The translations under genes and the position numbers were made by a program. Positions 26,501-41,500 of a stretch of 64,000 nucleotides of DNA are shown here, in pieces. The stretch covers positions 523,333 through 587,332 of the forward strand of contig NW_019211459.1 of assembly GCF_002443255.2 (NCBI RefSeq). The letters are read 5' to 3'. This DNA is from Varroa destructor. Its lineage: Eukaryota > Arthropoda > Arachnida > Mesostigmata > Varroidae. The notes below the pieces were generated by a model. That model had not been told where the DNA came from and did no database searches. It saw nothing but the letters and a program-made list of their open reading frames with translations. Each line of letters begins with the position of its first letter. Positions within the stretch are counted from its first letter, which is position 1.

Positions 26501-29500
26501 TCTTCATCCCGCGTGGGCCACAGCAAAGGTCTGAAGTTGCGAAATCGTGGACGGCTTTTCCTAATCTTTGCATTTCATCTCGACCAAATAGTGGCATTTC
26601 GTAGTTTTTTTTTTTCTGTTCTAACCATTCGTTTCCACTGAACGCAGCGAACGCTAGCACGCTACTACTTCTACTCCTGCCATTATTATTGCTACCAACA
26701 ACCACGATCGGCCAACCTGAACCAGCGGATAGTTCAGGTCTGATAGTGTTCATGAATGCCGCGTCAGTATCTAATGTCCAATATACTCATTGATGCAATC
26801 CAATTGGTGACCTCTGCTCTGCTGTACAAAGCGAAATTCGGCAGATGTGCGTATTATAGTGAATAGGCAACATCCAGTGATTCAGCATTTATTAACTAAT
26901 TTATAAGAAACAATAAACAGAGCTGACATCTTTTTTGTCACAGCCGAGATACATGTGACGAAAGATAGCCTGTAACTATAACATGGGGCATTTTGCGTTT
27001 AAGTTACCATTGAAAATAGCTTCTTAGAAGATTCAAGCTGTCTTAGTTGTTGATCTGGCAAATGTCAAATTAGCTGATTGGAAATAAAATAATCAACTTG
27101 AGACATTTTGCGAGAGCACCTTCGTAGAGAAAGCAATAATATGCTTGCTAGCCCCTTCTCGTTTTCGTACGTTACAATTGATTCATTGCACAATCGCCAA
27201 ACTTCGAACGCTTTCAATCGAGTTATGATCGTCTGTTCGATTTATTTTGTTGGCTTCAGATTGAACTGGGTGTGAACGTCAATATGTAAAAAATTGGCAG
27301 CAAGAAAAAATATATATATGTGTGAGCTATGCCCAGACCCGTAAGCCGCGTGATGCTAGGTGTCCCACGTCGCGTGATTTACCGGCAACTCGCCTATAAG
27401 AGATCGTCATCATTATCACCATTCCCTTCGACATTAACGTTGCCGCAGCTTTTTCTCCTCCAGTATTAAAACCAGCGAAATATATGAAACGAAGCTATCG
27501 TATTTGTTTATATAATTGCGATAAAGATACAATTGATACCCTTATCAGCTTTATGATATGTGCCACAGAGCCGTTGTTAGGAACGTTTTCACTTTGTCAT
27601 GCTTGGTTCTCAGCAGAACATAAAGCCTGTTACGTTCGGGCAGAAAAATTGCTGTGGGAACGGCATATAATGTTCGGGATTAATGTTTTAGCTAGTTGGA
27701 GAGAGCATCTAAAACATATAAACCAAGCATTATTCTAGAAGATTATTTTGAAAAAAAAAAGGACCAAAATTCTTCTCGCTGTTACGTTGTAGCTTTAGTT
27801 TAATTTGGCCAATTTATCCCTTGAACATATAAAACGGTGGTCTCTTTCTCGTATTTTGTTAATTTGTCGTTACTCGCCGTTAAGGAACAGTTCCTTTTTG
27901 CTTAATCAAGCCACTGTCTATCCAACTGCTTGTAATTAGAAGTGGAACGTATGAAAATCTGACCTGATTTTTAATTTTACGCCTTTTGCAATGAGTATAT
28001 CGCAGACTTAAAATAATAACAATTTTTTTTTACTAGAGACGGCTTTAAATGAAATTTATGAGCAAAGATATAAACATTAGCATAATGACGATGACGTATA
28101 AGCCTTTTTATATCACTGAAACTAAAAACAAATTGTGAATGGCCAAACGATTCCCACACGGGCTTTATGTTGTCGTATACGTAAAACTGTTCATTCGATG
28201 TTTATTTTTCTCTAAACTGACGTTAGGACAAATAGATAGTGGCAACAATTCACAAAGAAAGAGGTGTCAGCATCGTGTGGCTCAGTAACGCCGATCCGTT
28301 TTTTAAATTAGAGGACCTTTATAGAAACTCGGCAATTACAATATACTGTTAGTTATAGCCTATCCTGCATTGAACACCAGGTGGCAGCACCAAATGAAAA
28401 ATCATTTGCGGTGCATAAGTATTGTTTTTGCCCCGCGACGCGAATTGATTCTGAGCTATTTGATCTACAGGGGCAATACTTGGTTGTTGATGTTGTCGGC
28501 AATATGATATGTGTGCGTCGTGTAAAGGGACTGCAAGGTTTACTAACCCTTAATGACACTCAAGGTCAACGTATACATAGCCGTGAGTAATAAATTACAT
28601 TGCCAATGCCCTTGTTTACTAGACAATAGCTAAGCAGCTGTACTGACAGCACATAAACGATAACTAATTATATACTGCCAGCTATTTCTTCTCTGAAAGT
28701 GACCTCTTACTTTTTTACATGTATCATCACTACTATTATATGTATAATATATAAAACACAGGCTGTAGTTGAGATTGATCTATTGAATACATCGTATTAC
28801 CATGTTCACCAAACGACGGAAAACTCTTCGTTTTATATACTTCTCGTAATTTAGTTGACACTAATTCCTTAGAAATTACATCGATACCATTGATTGGTTT
28901 TTGTTGTTATCATTGGCAGTGAAAAGGTATTATTTCATAATTGCAAGCCATTTACTAACTCCTAAATAGAAATACGCAAGGTGGGTGATTAACGTTATGG
29001 CATTCGGTAACGTAACGAGATGGATATTCTTCTACTTACTTTATTTTGGTATTTTGTTATTGTATATTTACTTTTGTATGATATCGTAGGTAGATTGCTG
29101 TCAAGTAACCAAAACGAACTTTTCGTTCATTGTACATTTTTTCTATTGGCCGAATGGCGCATCAAAAAAAAACAGAAAGAATTGATCACGGGGTGAAACT
29201 GTGGACCAAATGTTTTTTTTTATGGTTCAACTAATACTCTTTAGCTAGCCCTATTGTATTTTTGTCACTGCCTCAATCTCTTATACTGTGGTTAGTTCGT
29301 TCACAAAATACATTACGCATCGATCATACGAATATCTCATGTTCATATAGTGCAGATCAATAGGCAGGTTCGTTAACGAGCAACGCAACGTCAAACGCTG
29401 CCAGTCGTATTGTATACTATATGTGTGGAAAATACGAGTCACGCAAACGTCGTCGAATAGACTCTATGCGTATTGTCGCCATACATTGAGGTATGTACGT

Positions 29501-32500
29501 GTATGATAATCTGCTAATGCATTCGTTTCTCTTTTTCCTGAATTTCGGATCGACGGAGCAATGAATCGGACACGGGAAACACCATCCCGCTCTCCCCTGT
29601 CACACCCCCGCGTGAACGTCGCCGATTCTCGTTCGTCTATTTTGGATCGACTTATTTATTCAACTGTTCAGCTCATCAAAATCAAACAGAGCTCTGATGG
29701 GGAACTGCGTCAATTATGCAGTTAACCACTGGCTGAATAGGTGACGGAAGGGCCGCTGGTTCACCAAAATAAAATAGGCGTTTACTTCTTAGAAAAAATA
29801 TAACAGTTACTACAGAAAATGCTTTACTGACATTCGGCAAACACCATACAACTCTGAGAAAACCTAGCGGATCTGTTCAGCTTAAAATACGAAATACTAC
29901 GTTCATGTACACGCTATGGAATTATGTACCAGATTCAACGGGCAATCTGCAATACGAATAAAGAAAACGTGTTGGCAGTTCTCAATACCGTGGAAGTGAG
30001 AATCTTATCTTTGAAGGCAGTATATTTATCGAAAATTTTTAGGCTGAATAGAAGCAGATATCTTTTTACATGTTATATGATAATATGACCAGACTAAATC
30101 TGGTCATTGGCAGATTAAATATGCGCCATTTTCATCGATGACTTTCTGCTATTTTTCTTGTAACGCCATAATCTCATCACTGTAGAATGTTTGTGATTTT
30201 TGGGCGAAAAATTCTGACCAGTGATTCTTACATGCTTCTATTGAAATTTAAAAGGATTCTGCAGAGACCGAAACAGATGGCAGAGTTTGGCGGATGGAAA
30301 TACAATTGGGTAACTTTTTTGCGTCTATCTCTGTGCCACTCAAACATTGAGTTTATTTTTGCAGTCAGCTTTTTTCAAATGGCTTAAAACTGTTGGGTGG
30401 TAAATGTTTAGTTACTTGGCGATGTGGCGGCTACTCACGTGTCAATCTTGCCCAACTTTCGCAATAATTTCAACAACTTTTTGCGTAATTGGTCAACCAC
30501 TACGAGGGGCGTCTTTCGCATTGAAATTTTCAGAACGAACGCGACAGAACCGTCTTGGGGCCGTTTCAGCTGATAACGCATTTTGACCATAAAGAGCACA
30601 ATTTTTTTATGGGCCTGGGAAACATTTGTGCCTCCATCGTAATAAAATTGGGAAATCTGCAGAAATTTGGCTCCTTTTGGAGGCGCTCTATCTTAAGTTT
30701 GAATGAATAAAGGCATTCAAACGGTGTTAGCGCATCCACTACTGTCAAGTCTCAATCTTGCAAACGACACTAACTCCGACCCGGCGCAACTCGTATTACT
30801 TGACATACATGTGCGGGTTTGAAGTTTTCTAGCCAAAAAAACGGTCCATACTTTCTTGTCAACCCAGAGAAATTATAATAATAATAATAATAGATCCTGT
30901 AACCTCTACACTCGATAGCTCTCCTGCTATTTCCAAGTCTCTTTTAAACTCAAACACGGTAACTAAAACTATGCTTCTATTGGGATCAACTGTTTTCTTT
31001 TTTCACAAAATAGATTGCATGAAATATAAGCTCTGCAACAGTATTTTCTATCTTAACGCATTTACGAAATTTAACGAATTTTAATTTTAACGAATTTTAC
31101 TAGATTTGCGGCGTATATATAGGGCAATGACTTCAATTGAACCTGCACACCTACTGCTCTTTACAATATCACTACGGTATTCGTATAAGCAAGATTTATT
31201 TGAAGATATTAGTATCAAAAATTCTCAGTGTACTGAACAGCAATGTAATATTCGCAATATGGAGCAAAATTCGCGACCTAGTAAGTAGGTCGTGTGATCA
31301 GAGCAGACGACTGACAGAGCGCAGTTTTCCCTTTTGTAAAAAAATTCCAAATTTCCTTATTATTTCCCGTTTGTAGAGTGCCAAAAAAGATTAAAAAAAA
31401 AATAATACTTACGTTTCTCCTATAATATATTATTGAGCCGAATTGAAGCTAGACGCCAAAGGCGACCGACCGGCATCCTGTTACTTTTATCTACATTTTT
31501 AATAATAATAAATATATAATACTTTGAAAAAGCGGTTCACCTGTCGAATTGTTGAATACGTTGAATCCTCACACGTTCGCAGTAAATGTATCAGGAGGAC
31601 TATTATTACCTTGTGGCAATATTACTATATTTAGTTGTTTCAGGTTGGTTTACGTACGTTTTGCTTTTACGATCGTGACCGTGCTAGAGGTGATGGCCGC
31701 TATTCTCGTTACGACCCTGAACTTCCTGGCTTGTTTGCGGAGAGTGCCGTTAATCACAGCTCTTTATTATTATTATCATTATTATTATAAGAACAATGAC
31801 TATCGCTACTAAATTTCCTGCTTATACTAAATACCAGCCCATATGCCATACCACACTGTCTTGCTTTTGTAAAAGCACTATTTTTCCCACACCCGTGAAG
31901 TACTGATCTGTAAAACGCATTTCTACTTCTAAATCTCACCGTTGATAAACATTACTACCGGACATTAATAATCAGGAAAATATGCATGAAGAATACATAA
32001 GGAGTTAGGGAAAACAGGTACGACATATTTTTTCAAAAGTTAATAGGTCTTGCCATTTCAACCCCGAGAAACCCCGCATATGTTCAGCAAGACCTATTCG
32101 ATTGAACTCCTAATGAGGGCAAGTCGTTGATGGTATACCTAAAAATTAGTGATTTGGAGAGTTTGGATCACATAGAATAAATACCTGGAAGCGCTAAGTA
32201 AAAAAATATGTTGTTAACAAATATATCCATATTACTTTGAAATTGAATAGGCTGAATATGATTGATAAAATTCTTAATCCGATCACTATTATTTGGCTGC
32301 ATGCAGTTAAAATATGTAGTAAACTGTTAACATCCCATAATAATAATCATATTTAAGTAATAATAAGCAACAAAAAGAATAATATGGACTATGATGATTT
32401 CTGTGCTTGGGCTTTATTACAGGTTTTACGCGCACGAATAACTGACCCAGTAGATATTGTCTGAGCACAGATTTTTTTAGTTAATATTACCGGGAGAAAG

Positions 32501-35500
32501 GTATTAGACCCGCTTTGTAAAAAAAACACGGGAGCACTTGCACATACAATAGATATTAAATACACACAATTTCAATTTAGTCCGAGCACGACTGCTCACA
32601 CGTTCATCTAATAGCCTTTTGTATTTTGCTTTGCAGAAGTATATGAATAATCTGAAGTTATACAAAGCCGGCCTCTAGCGGTGGTGCTCACGATCTTGAA
32701 CATCGGTGATTCTCTAGTGCACGCATCTTATTTAGATGTGATCTTCACGAAACTGCCATATTTCGAATTTAGCAATTTATTTTGTCAGTCATTTTAGTGT
32801 CCAGCTTGTCGCTTTCACCCTATCGCACCGCGCTATCTTCAAGCACGATTGCTTTGCGGACATTTTTTTAGCTTCTATTTTCTGTATACATTTCCGAACA
32901 TATTTTTTCCATTACTGGGTTGTTTTTGTTCATGAATGCAAATGACGGAAAATGTATGAAACGACAGTTTGTTTGTGATTTAAGGTAAAAATGAATACGT
33001 CCTGTGAACAAATTCAACGTTATACGTTTACGTGTAAAATAAGCCTTGCTTAGCGTTCATGACGAGATGGCCATCTCTGTCGATGTCTAATAATTGGAGT
33101 TGAGTACTTTTTCTTGAAAGGCAAGATAAATTACAGAGATACAATGGCACAGTGTGTACCAGCGGATAGATAATAGCTTGTTCTTTCTCCAATTGAAAAA
33201 AAATTACCTTTTTTTCTTTTTATTTTTTTTTTTTGTAAGAAAATAGGTTTTTTCAAGTACCAACAACGACGGATGAACGTATGCCTATTACGATAAACAG
33301 AGCAGCTTGATCTTAAATTAGGTGTCGCATATATTTATATATAGGTAGCTTGAATGTAGAATCTTCAAGTGTATAGAGCCTTTTAGGCCACCATGTGTAT
33401 ATATATATATATGTTCTGAGCACGTATCCACTATGGCTTTGTCCTATTTCGGGTCATCCACCACTGTCTTGTTGATTCATCAGTTAAATCATCATCGAAA
33501 CGATATCATACGTACGGGCAAGTAAGCAGGCCAAAGGTGACACCCGCACCGGTCGGTCCCATTTTAAAATAAAACTCAATCATTTATAACCACATTTGTC
33601 AGGGTTTGCCTTTGCCTTCTGCTTTTCACACAGACACGCTGTTATTTCAATAATGTATATATAGCAAAATTTAGCTAGAACTGAACTCTCCCATAGAGAG
33701 CTATTGCACAATGAAGTCTTTCCTCTAAGTGTGCTTCCGTGGAAAAGTTCACATTTATGAATTTTTGAGGTAATGCCTTTTTTATTTTTCACACTCAATT
33801 ACACGTCGATTCTGCTTGAATTGAAAAATATTTTCTGGTATTTGGGTGTTACGATGAACTGGCTTTTACCAAATGCTTATGATCGATAAATAACTCCGCA
33901 GATTGTAACGATTTAACTGGTCTAGATAATGACCCAAACTATGTTCTTCACCTAACTGATTACAGCATTCATTATTGCCACACAACTGTGCCTATTGGTC
34001 ATGGCTAACGAAATCAGTTAGTAAGGTAACGAATTTCTAACAGTTAGCAAAAAACACTTCATCTACTACCTAGGATCAATCAGTTCCAACTGTGGTCTGT
34101 GTCACGCCCAAACAATTCACTTAAATCAAACATATGCACATAATATCTGGTGGCATCAGTAAGTTTTGGCAGGTGGACGGCTAAGGAGAACGGATTGTTG
34201 GGATGAACCATTAGCTTTTACAGCTCTCCACGCATCTGGTTGACGCGCTGATGAACCCTATGCAAAGCTCGGTTAAATAGCTGAAGACGCCATTATTCAA
34301 ATTTTCGACTGTCCCCTTGTTTTCGGCTTGCGTAGCTTTCCTATGTGTTTTTTCCTATGTGTGTAAGTTATGTTTAGTGTCGTAGGCTTGATGTTGAATC
34401 ATATCTACGCGTTTTTCTTCCCGCTAAAACGAACGCAGACGTATGCCCGCTTTAACAATGTGAACATAAATATACTGCGTGTGTGTACACGGAAGATGTT
34501 TTGTTATCGTATACAATTAAGCTGAATTGTCGGATAGGTGGCGCCACGCTTGCTGCTATCTGCTGTTAGCTCTGACACCGCTTGACCCCAGAGTCGCAGT
34601 CGCTCAGCGTTTGACTGTTTGTGGAAAGAAATTCTAGGTATAGCTGAAAACCCGACAACTCCGAACGAATCGGTCGAATGACCGTCTGGCCTGCCACAGC
34701 TGTCGTGCCATTCTAGTAGAAAGACCAGAACTAGCGCTGATGACGCTGCTAGTTGGGTATTGTGGATTAGTGCACTGTTGAAAAAGTTTTGACCACTACA
34801 CAAGACTAGTAGTAGTAGGGTATCGTAGGGCATGTAGCAGAAGCAGCTAGCTATTAATGGTAGTAGCAGAAGAGAGGGCATTGCCTCAGATGGCCGCTGC
34901 GATGCTTAGCCCCATAGTGCGGCACAAACCTCCCTCTATGTCATGGCACAGCGCGTTGTCAGCAGCGGCGACACGCCCTCCCACGCAAACGGCGTTTAAC
35001 TGCCGTTAAATAATGCCTTCGAAAAGTGGGTCCACATCGAGCGGCAGGTTAATTGACCATCGTTAGCGTTGCCGTTGCTGGACGCTTACATCCACTTTTA
35101 AAACATTGAAACATGACAGTGCCTAGGAAAGGGCAGCGAACTAACTTGACATGCACCGAAGACATGTACAGGATTATGCGGTGGTGACGTCGACCACCAA
35201 CGCTCTATAGAGGGGAGACATTACATTGCGTAGTAAAATTAAAGCGACAGTCTACGGTAAAAGAAAACTTACGATAAGCCTAAATTCAATGCTTTTAGAA
35301 GTTGTGAATCATTCCGGCCGACCGGGTGTTAACTTGTTGACCTTATCGTGAACGCTTAAACGAGAAGTCCCAGGAATCGATTTACGTCCAGTTAGCACTA
35401 TTTAGATCGGGTTAGACACTTTCCATTGTGTGCTTGAAAATAAGTAGACCATTTCGAATTACCCCCGTATGCTGTTACTATTCGATTGACACTCAGGGTG

Positions 35501-38500
35501 TCCTAGTTGAGAATAACGCAGGAGCAAAGAAGACAAAGGCTCGTACCATTACATTCGCGGTAAAGTGCGTACGCCCCTCCAAGATTGTTGTATTTGCTCC
35601 AGATTTCGACAGTAGCATTTCAGACAGTAATTTCAAAGGAACTCCTAACAATGCCACTACATCATATCACATGTAGGAAAAACTATTTTTTTTTTTAATT
35701 GTTATCGCACGCCAAAAGCGTGCTCTCGGGATCATTTTGGAGCAGGGCGGATGCCTGAGTAGTTCCTTTGCAGTATACGATTCGTCGCCTTTCCATGTTT
35801 TCCATGTTGTTGTTATTGTATAGCGGCAAAGCATTGGCGTCATCAGTAGTGGTACATTATCAGCTTAATAATACAATGAGCGGTCACTTGTTTGGGTGGC
35901 TGATTGGTTGATGTTTACGGACATGGCCCCGTGTGGCAGCCTTTAGCTGTGCAACAATCAATGGCTATGATGTTCTAGGGCCGTTAAATGCGAGCATTGT
36001 TAGCCTCTCACTACTCGCACGGGTGGGCGTAAATGTTGATGTTATTGGTTTTTTTTCCGTTATTTGTTAGGGACATCTGGTAGTCGAACATACATGCACA
36101 CAGACACATGGTCGTGCGTACAAACAGATAAACGCAGATTTACGCGCACCGAACATCAAAATAGTTCGGACACGGGGGCAGCTACAGCAGAATCTGCAGG
36201 TACACCTTATGTTGTCGCTGATTGTGATAATATGATGCTGACAATAGCGGCACCTGCTAACTGTCGCGTGTTCACAAATGATGAAGGCTTTACTAACCAA
36301 GGGGCCCTTCGTCATCACGCCTCGCGTGCAACGGAGTACTGTCATACCACAACAGCGGCAAGCAGTGCCGCTATTCCTACTGGTACAGCTGCGTCATACC
36401 GTCTGTGACAGCAGCAGCAGTAGTAAACGTATTACGGACCGGACACGGTCGATCAATCTCAGCTAACCAATTCCGTTTGGCTAAATTTGAGTCGAATTCA
36501 TTTTCGTCGTCTCCCACAGTCGACCATGTGCATGTCTATCGATAGGAAAACGAGCGAAACAACGAAAAAGAACGAGGGAAGTAACAAGCGCGTAGCAAAT
36601 ACAAGCAAAATAAGAATGGAAAATCCTTGAAATCGATAGGCATAGTGGCAATAGATGCGGCGACGATCGACCAGTCACACGCCAAATCGCGCTCTGCAGC
36701 GCTGATGAACCGAGCTTCCCGCCATAAAATAGACGGATTCGACTCCACTATCCCTACCTACCCCGTCTACACGCCCGCCCGCCTACCTACCTGCCTGCTT
36801 GCTTGCCTACCACCAGCTGGCTAGTATCAGTGTAGAGAGAGAGAGAGAGAGAGACAGCAGAGATCGGCCAGGCCAGAAAGCCAATCTTAGCAGAAGGAAG
36901 CCTCCGTATCATCACCTGTACCATCCATGTACAACGGATCCAGGCAAAAAAAAGGCACGACAGACTTCGACAAACCAAATGAAGCATTACACGTACCATG
37001 GTAGTAATAGTGATGACGGGAAGTCGTTTGGCCGCAGGCCTGGCCACGTTAAGTACCCACCGTTTAAGTCTGAGTCCGGCTGATGAGCAGTTTAAGACGA
37101 TAGGCTCCTTCCATACTTGATTTTACATTTGACGAAGTTGTAGAGTCGCACTCCTGCACCCGAAAGGGGAGAACGCGCTCGAACCAGCTGTAAAACAAAG
37201 CTCTAAAGGCAAAAACAAACAAACAAAGCATTAGCTACCGCCATACTACCTTTTTAAAGTATACATTGTTGACAAATCTGTACTGACTAGGTGACTGTGA
37301 ATGTATCGCATCAATATTAAGCATGCTTAATTGGAGCAATATAGAAATTGGTTGTAGAAGCGGTTATTAAAAGGTACTGATAATGCGCTCTTTTACATGT
37401 ACAATAAGCTAGTTTTTTTTATTAGGGCACATTATTAACTTAGTCATCGGCAAATATAAAAAGTGAATGGTGTTTTATAATATTGTTCAGGGGATCTGCT
37501 TAACATTGGAGGAGATTTGAAGTATATGCGACTTGCTAAATGCCAGTTCTTTCGCTTTCACGCTTATTATTAGTAACGCTACATTTCGAAACTATATTAA
37601 GTACAGCTTTTGAATTAGCTGAATTTTTCATTCTTCTGCGTCTAAATATACGCTTTTTGAAAAGTAGTCCACGCTGACATTATTTAACGCGTACGATTTT
37701 AACAAAACTTGACAGGAACCCGCCCATTCGTATATGTTTCAAATTATCGCTTAGTAATACCGATTCTGCCAAAGTATCAGAAGACAACCAAACTGCTGTC
37801 ACGGTTACGACGAGCAACGGCCTTGTCTTTAATCTTTACTGTTTACAGGTAACGTCCACTATAGTAGTGTAACAACTGGATGATGTTTGATCACGTGTTA
37901 GATACTTGCATTGCATTCGACAGCGCTTTATGTCACCCCAACGCGTCCCCCTAATGGGGGACGCATTTATTTTATACCCCTATTTTATTATACTCATATA
38001 TTAATCTAATCTTTATGTAAAATACAGTATTATCATTAGTCATAATAAACATAATAATTAATTTTGCTAGTAATAAGGTTTTGAAAAACTGTGTCTCATA
38101 TAGAGAGTCTACATTGTGACAGACAGCCAATGCCTTCGTTGTCGATGAGCAGTATATGCTCATTTATATATATGTAAATAGATAGTAAATATTGTTTGTT
38201 GCGAAAAATAGTTTATTAACGGTTTAATTTGCCGGTAGGCATGCGAAGTGTACACCCATGGGAGGTGTCTAATCTGATTTTCGTTGCGTCTTATAACTAG
38301 TTGGCCATCATAACCACTATGGTCTTATTTTCTGAGTCTTATGTTTTTCTTAATAGTAAATTTCGCTTCTATCGATAGCCATTGTGTCATAATGGGAGGT
38401 TATTGCTACAGAAAATTTTATTTTGAATCTTTATTTAAGGTTCATATTCTTGTGAAGCGAATGAAACTACAAGCAGCTCTTGTGATATCGTAGGATTTTA

Positions 38501-41500
38501 TGATGTATTATACGTAAGTGTGCCGATGTAGCTCGAGGAATTTTCATTTTTGGTGACACCCTTCTGTATTGCAGGTGTTGGTAATATACCAGTGCGATCG
38601 GATTTTAGCAGCCGAAGCTTGCGAGCTACTTCTGCGCCTCCAGGGAAACGAACCACCTCTGGAGTACCTATAACTGCTGGAAAGGCATCACAAAATTCTA
38701 ACCTTAATGGTCAGTCACTTGTGTCAGAGGGGGGCCTCCTTCCACAAGTTAATGTGAACAACAGTATACATTCTCTCAGTAAATGGGGAAGAAAACCTAT
38801 ATTTTCAAAAGTTATCCTTAAAAGTATTGTAGTCAAAATTGGGTCGCATTTTGACACCAAACACGCTTCCTTGCCCCCTAGCGAGACTGACACCTTATCA
38901 AAATATTATACCTGTAAAGTAAATATTTACCTATGTACACAAATAAGCAACTGTTGATAATGACGTAAATGCATACAAGCGATGAGGAGACTCATTACGC
39001 ATTGTGATCAGCGTTAGCCTTCACGAAGACTTGGAAATTATTTTCTGTTTTCGTTGACTCTTCCGCAATCATTTGCAGGTGGTCGGTCGTCGACAGGTGG
39101 CGGCAATATGGCGACCAGCTCTTCCAACAACGCCGCACAGGTATCCCGTATAGACAACCTTTATAAATATAGATTATAATTGATTCTATATGCTTATATC
39201 TATTCTAGTATATTACTAAAATTCTATGCTTGTTCGTTTGTCTGTCCAAGCCATGCCGGTCTGTAAATGGTCAAACTGGGTCGACTTTTTGGGTTACTTT
39301 CGATCCTGGGAAGAACTGCGCCTAAGATGGAACCGATCGAATGAATATTTTTTTCTCAAAAAAAAAGTCACCATGAAATTTCTACGGCTTTCAGCCTTCA
39401 TGACTTTTTTGAAAAACAGATCCAATACAGCATATGAAACATGTGTGTAATATTCAAAAAAGAAAACAGAAATGGATAAAATAATTACTGCTCCGGTTCA
39501 TGCACTGGTGATAATCATGAGCTATCGATTTACAAGCTTCAGCAAAGGTATTATTTAATCCAACGGTATGTCCTTGCCTAATTAAGACTTTTAAATTCTT
39601 TACTCTCGTTGGTTTTCTAGTAAAGGTTTTATTTTTAAGATATCCCCACAAGAAAAACCCCATTCGCGTTTGGTCTGGGGAATGGACAGAATGTTCTATG
39701 GGACCTCTTCCCCCAGCATATCTGTTTGGAAGCTTCTCATGATGACATGACAATGATGTTGCGCAGGTACTCCATCTCGTTGTAAATAGATTCGCCATCT
39801 TTAGCAAGATGCTTGCGAACACCTCCTGACTCTCCTGGAATAGGTTCAAGTAATTGGCACCAAAAACTGTATTGTAAAATAAGAATTGTTCCTAAGACAC
39901 AGAGTAACTTAGATAAATTTACATGGTGTTTTTACATACCATGTAGACTTATATATATAATAAGTATAATCCTATCCAATTTAAATATAGCTTCATTGCT
40001 CCGAACAATTGCGTCTGAAAATTTCGTTCACGATTTGTTACAACGTAACTTTTCCATTACAGTGGCCTAAAACGCTTGATTTGCTGAACGACCAGATTGT
40101 TCCGCTAAAACTTGCCAGTTCTTTCTTTTGTCTGATGAAGTGTACCGTTGAATGCGCTTGATATTCTGGATCGTTTTCATGTGTTTCAAATCTTTATTCT
40201 GTTCGATTTATTGATCTGCTCGATCCTTCCTACAATAATTTCTTTGTACAGTTGTAGAATAGCATTTTGAAATGATTTTTCGGCGTTTAAAAGGTACTCT
40301 TGGTCCATTTACTATTCTCTGTTAATTAGTTAATTATACGGTCAAAATAGAAAAGTTGAAAGGTTACGACCTGTCAAATAGTGTTATTTTGGGATATTCC
40401 GCATATATATATATATATGTATATATCTGTAGATATTAAGTTAGTTAAAACCTAATTAGTCGACTCCATCGATTGTAAGTTTAATAAAAGGCTATCAAAA
40501 AGAGCCAATTAGCTAACACTGAAAAAGTCCCGTAATCCTGTTGCACGTTTGAACTAAAAGCCAACATGTCATGAGCGAGACATGTCTGGGCAATTTCAGT
40601 GAGACAGCTCTCAGTGCATACAATAGTCTCCGTTAGGCCGGGTGTAATATCATTCAAGCATAATAAATTTAGTCAACGATAAAACATGCCCAGGGCAAAG
40701 TCCGCTAAATCCAAACTACTAAATCTCTAAATCTGTTTGTTCGTCCGACTTAAATAAACCCGTTAAAGTTGTCGGATCAGACCACGGATGACTCTTGGCG
40801 AATCACTAGAATACCGTACGGAATAAAGCCGCGTGAAATATAGAAGCTGATCAGGTGAATACTTTAGCTCAGAACAATTTGTTTTTCATCCTATAGAGCA
40901 TAATGCTAACTCGGGCAAAATTGATCGCGTTATCCCTTTTTTTTTTTTTTTTTTTTTTACAGAATTTATTTATGCTTGTCTATGAGAAAATTGTAGAAGC
41001 TGAGGGGTGAGCTTCTGTCGAAATTTCGTTGAAAAAATATTGACAAAGCGCTAGCCGAAGGTTTATATGGAGGTGTGCGTAGGGGTAATCGTTTTAGATA
41101 ACAATCGAAACCTTTCATCAATCTGAATCAAAATGCAAGGTATGTCCCCATATTCGGATCTATGTTTTCAGGTTGAAAATGTCCCCCAACGAATGAAAAT
41201 AGCATGACATCTCAAGGATTTTGGATGGGTAGATCTCGACGAGCTGAGTAAAAATTCAATACGTGTCCCTGTACTTAAATTGATGTTTCGATGTGAAAAT
41301 GCTGAAGAACCCCATTAAGGGGTTCGCTTCACCCACGTAGCAATAGTTTTGAGGTGCTTTTGTGTAGTTTTTAAGCGGATTTCTAATAGGCATCAAAGGG
41401 AAGGTTGTAGCGTATAAAAGGACGAATATCTTAACTGAACATGAAAAGAACATAACATTTTGATTTGAAAATATTCTTTAAGAGATTTTTGAGATAAATA

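Larger units (their letters stand above)
17503..38574 (+). other. CLASP intron 1 (21 kb)
   Basis: Bounded by ACAG|GTTAGT and TGTATTGCAG. Beyond the nested DM4/DM12 gene, the mariner relic, hairpins, candidate exons and GC islands listed separately, the stretches 20.2-30.1 and 30.7-34.5 kb show only AT-rich sequence and chance ORFs. A GC-richer patch at about 25.1-26.0 kb has no identifiable content. Confidence 0.7.

Noticed and set aside
34504..34881. 125-codon minus-strand ORF
   Set aside because: Begins with a Leu/Cys-rich stretch that mimics a signal peptide, but has no recognisable domain and lies in a GC-biased patch where chance ORFs are long.
38710..38957. Continuation of the CLASP exon 2 frame
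   Set aside because: Open, but unlike CLASP in composition; GTCAGT at 38710 gives the phase that joins exon 3.
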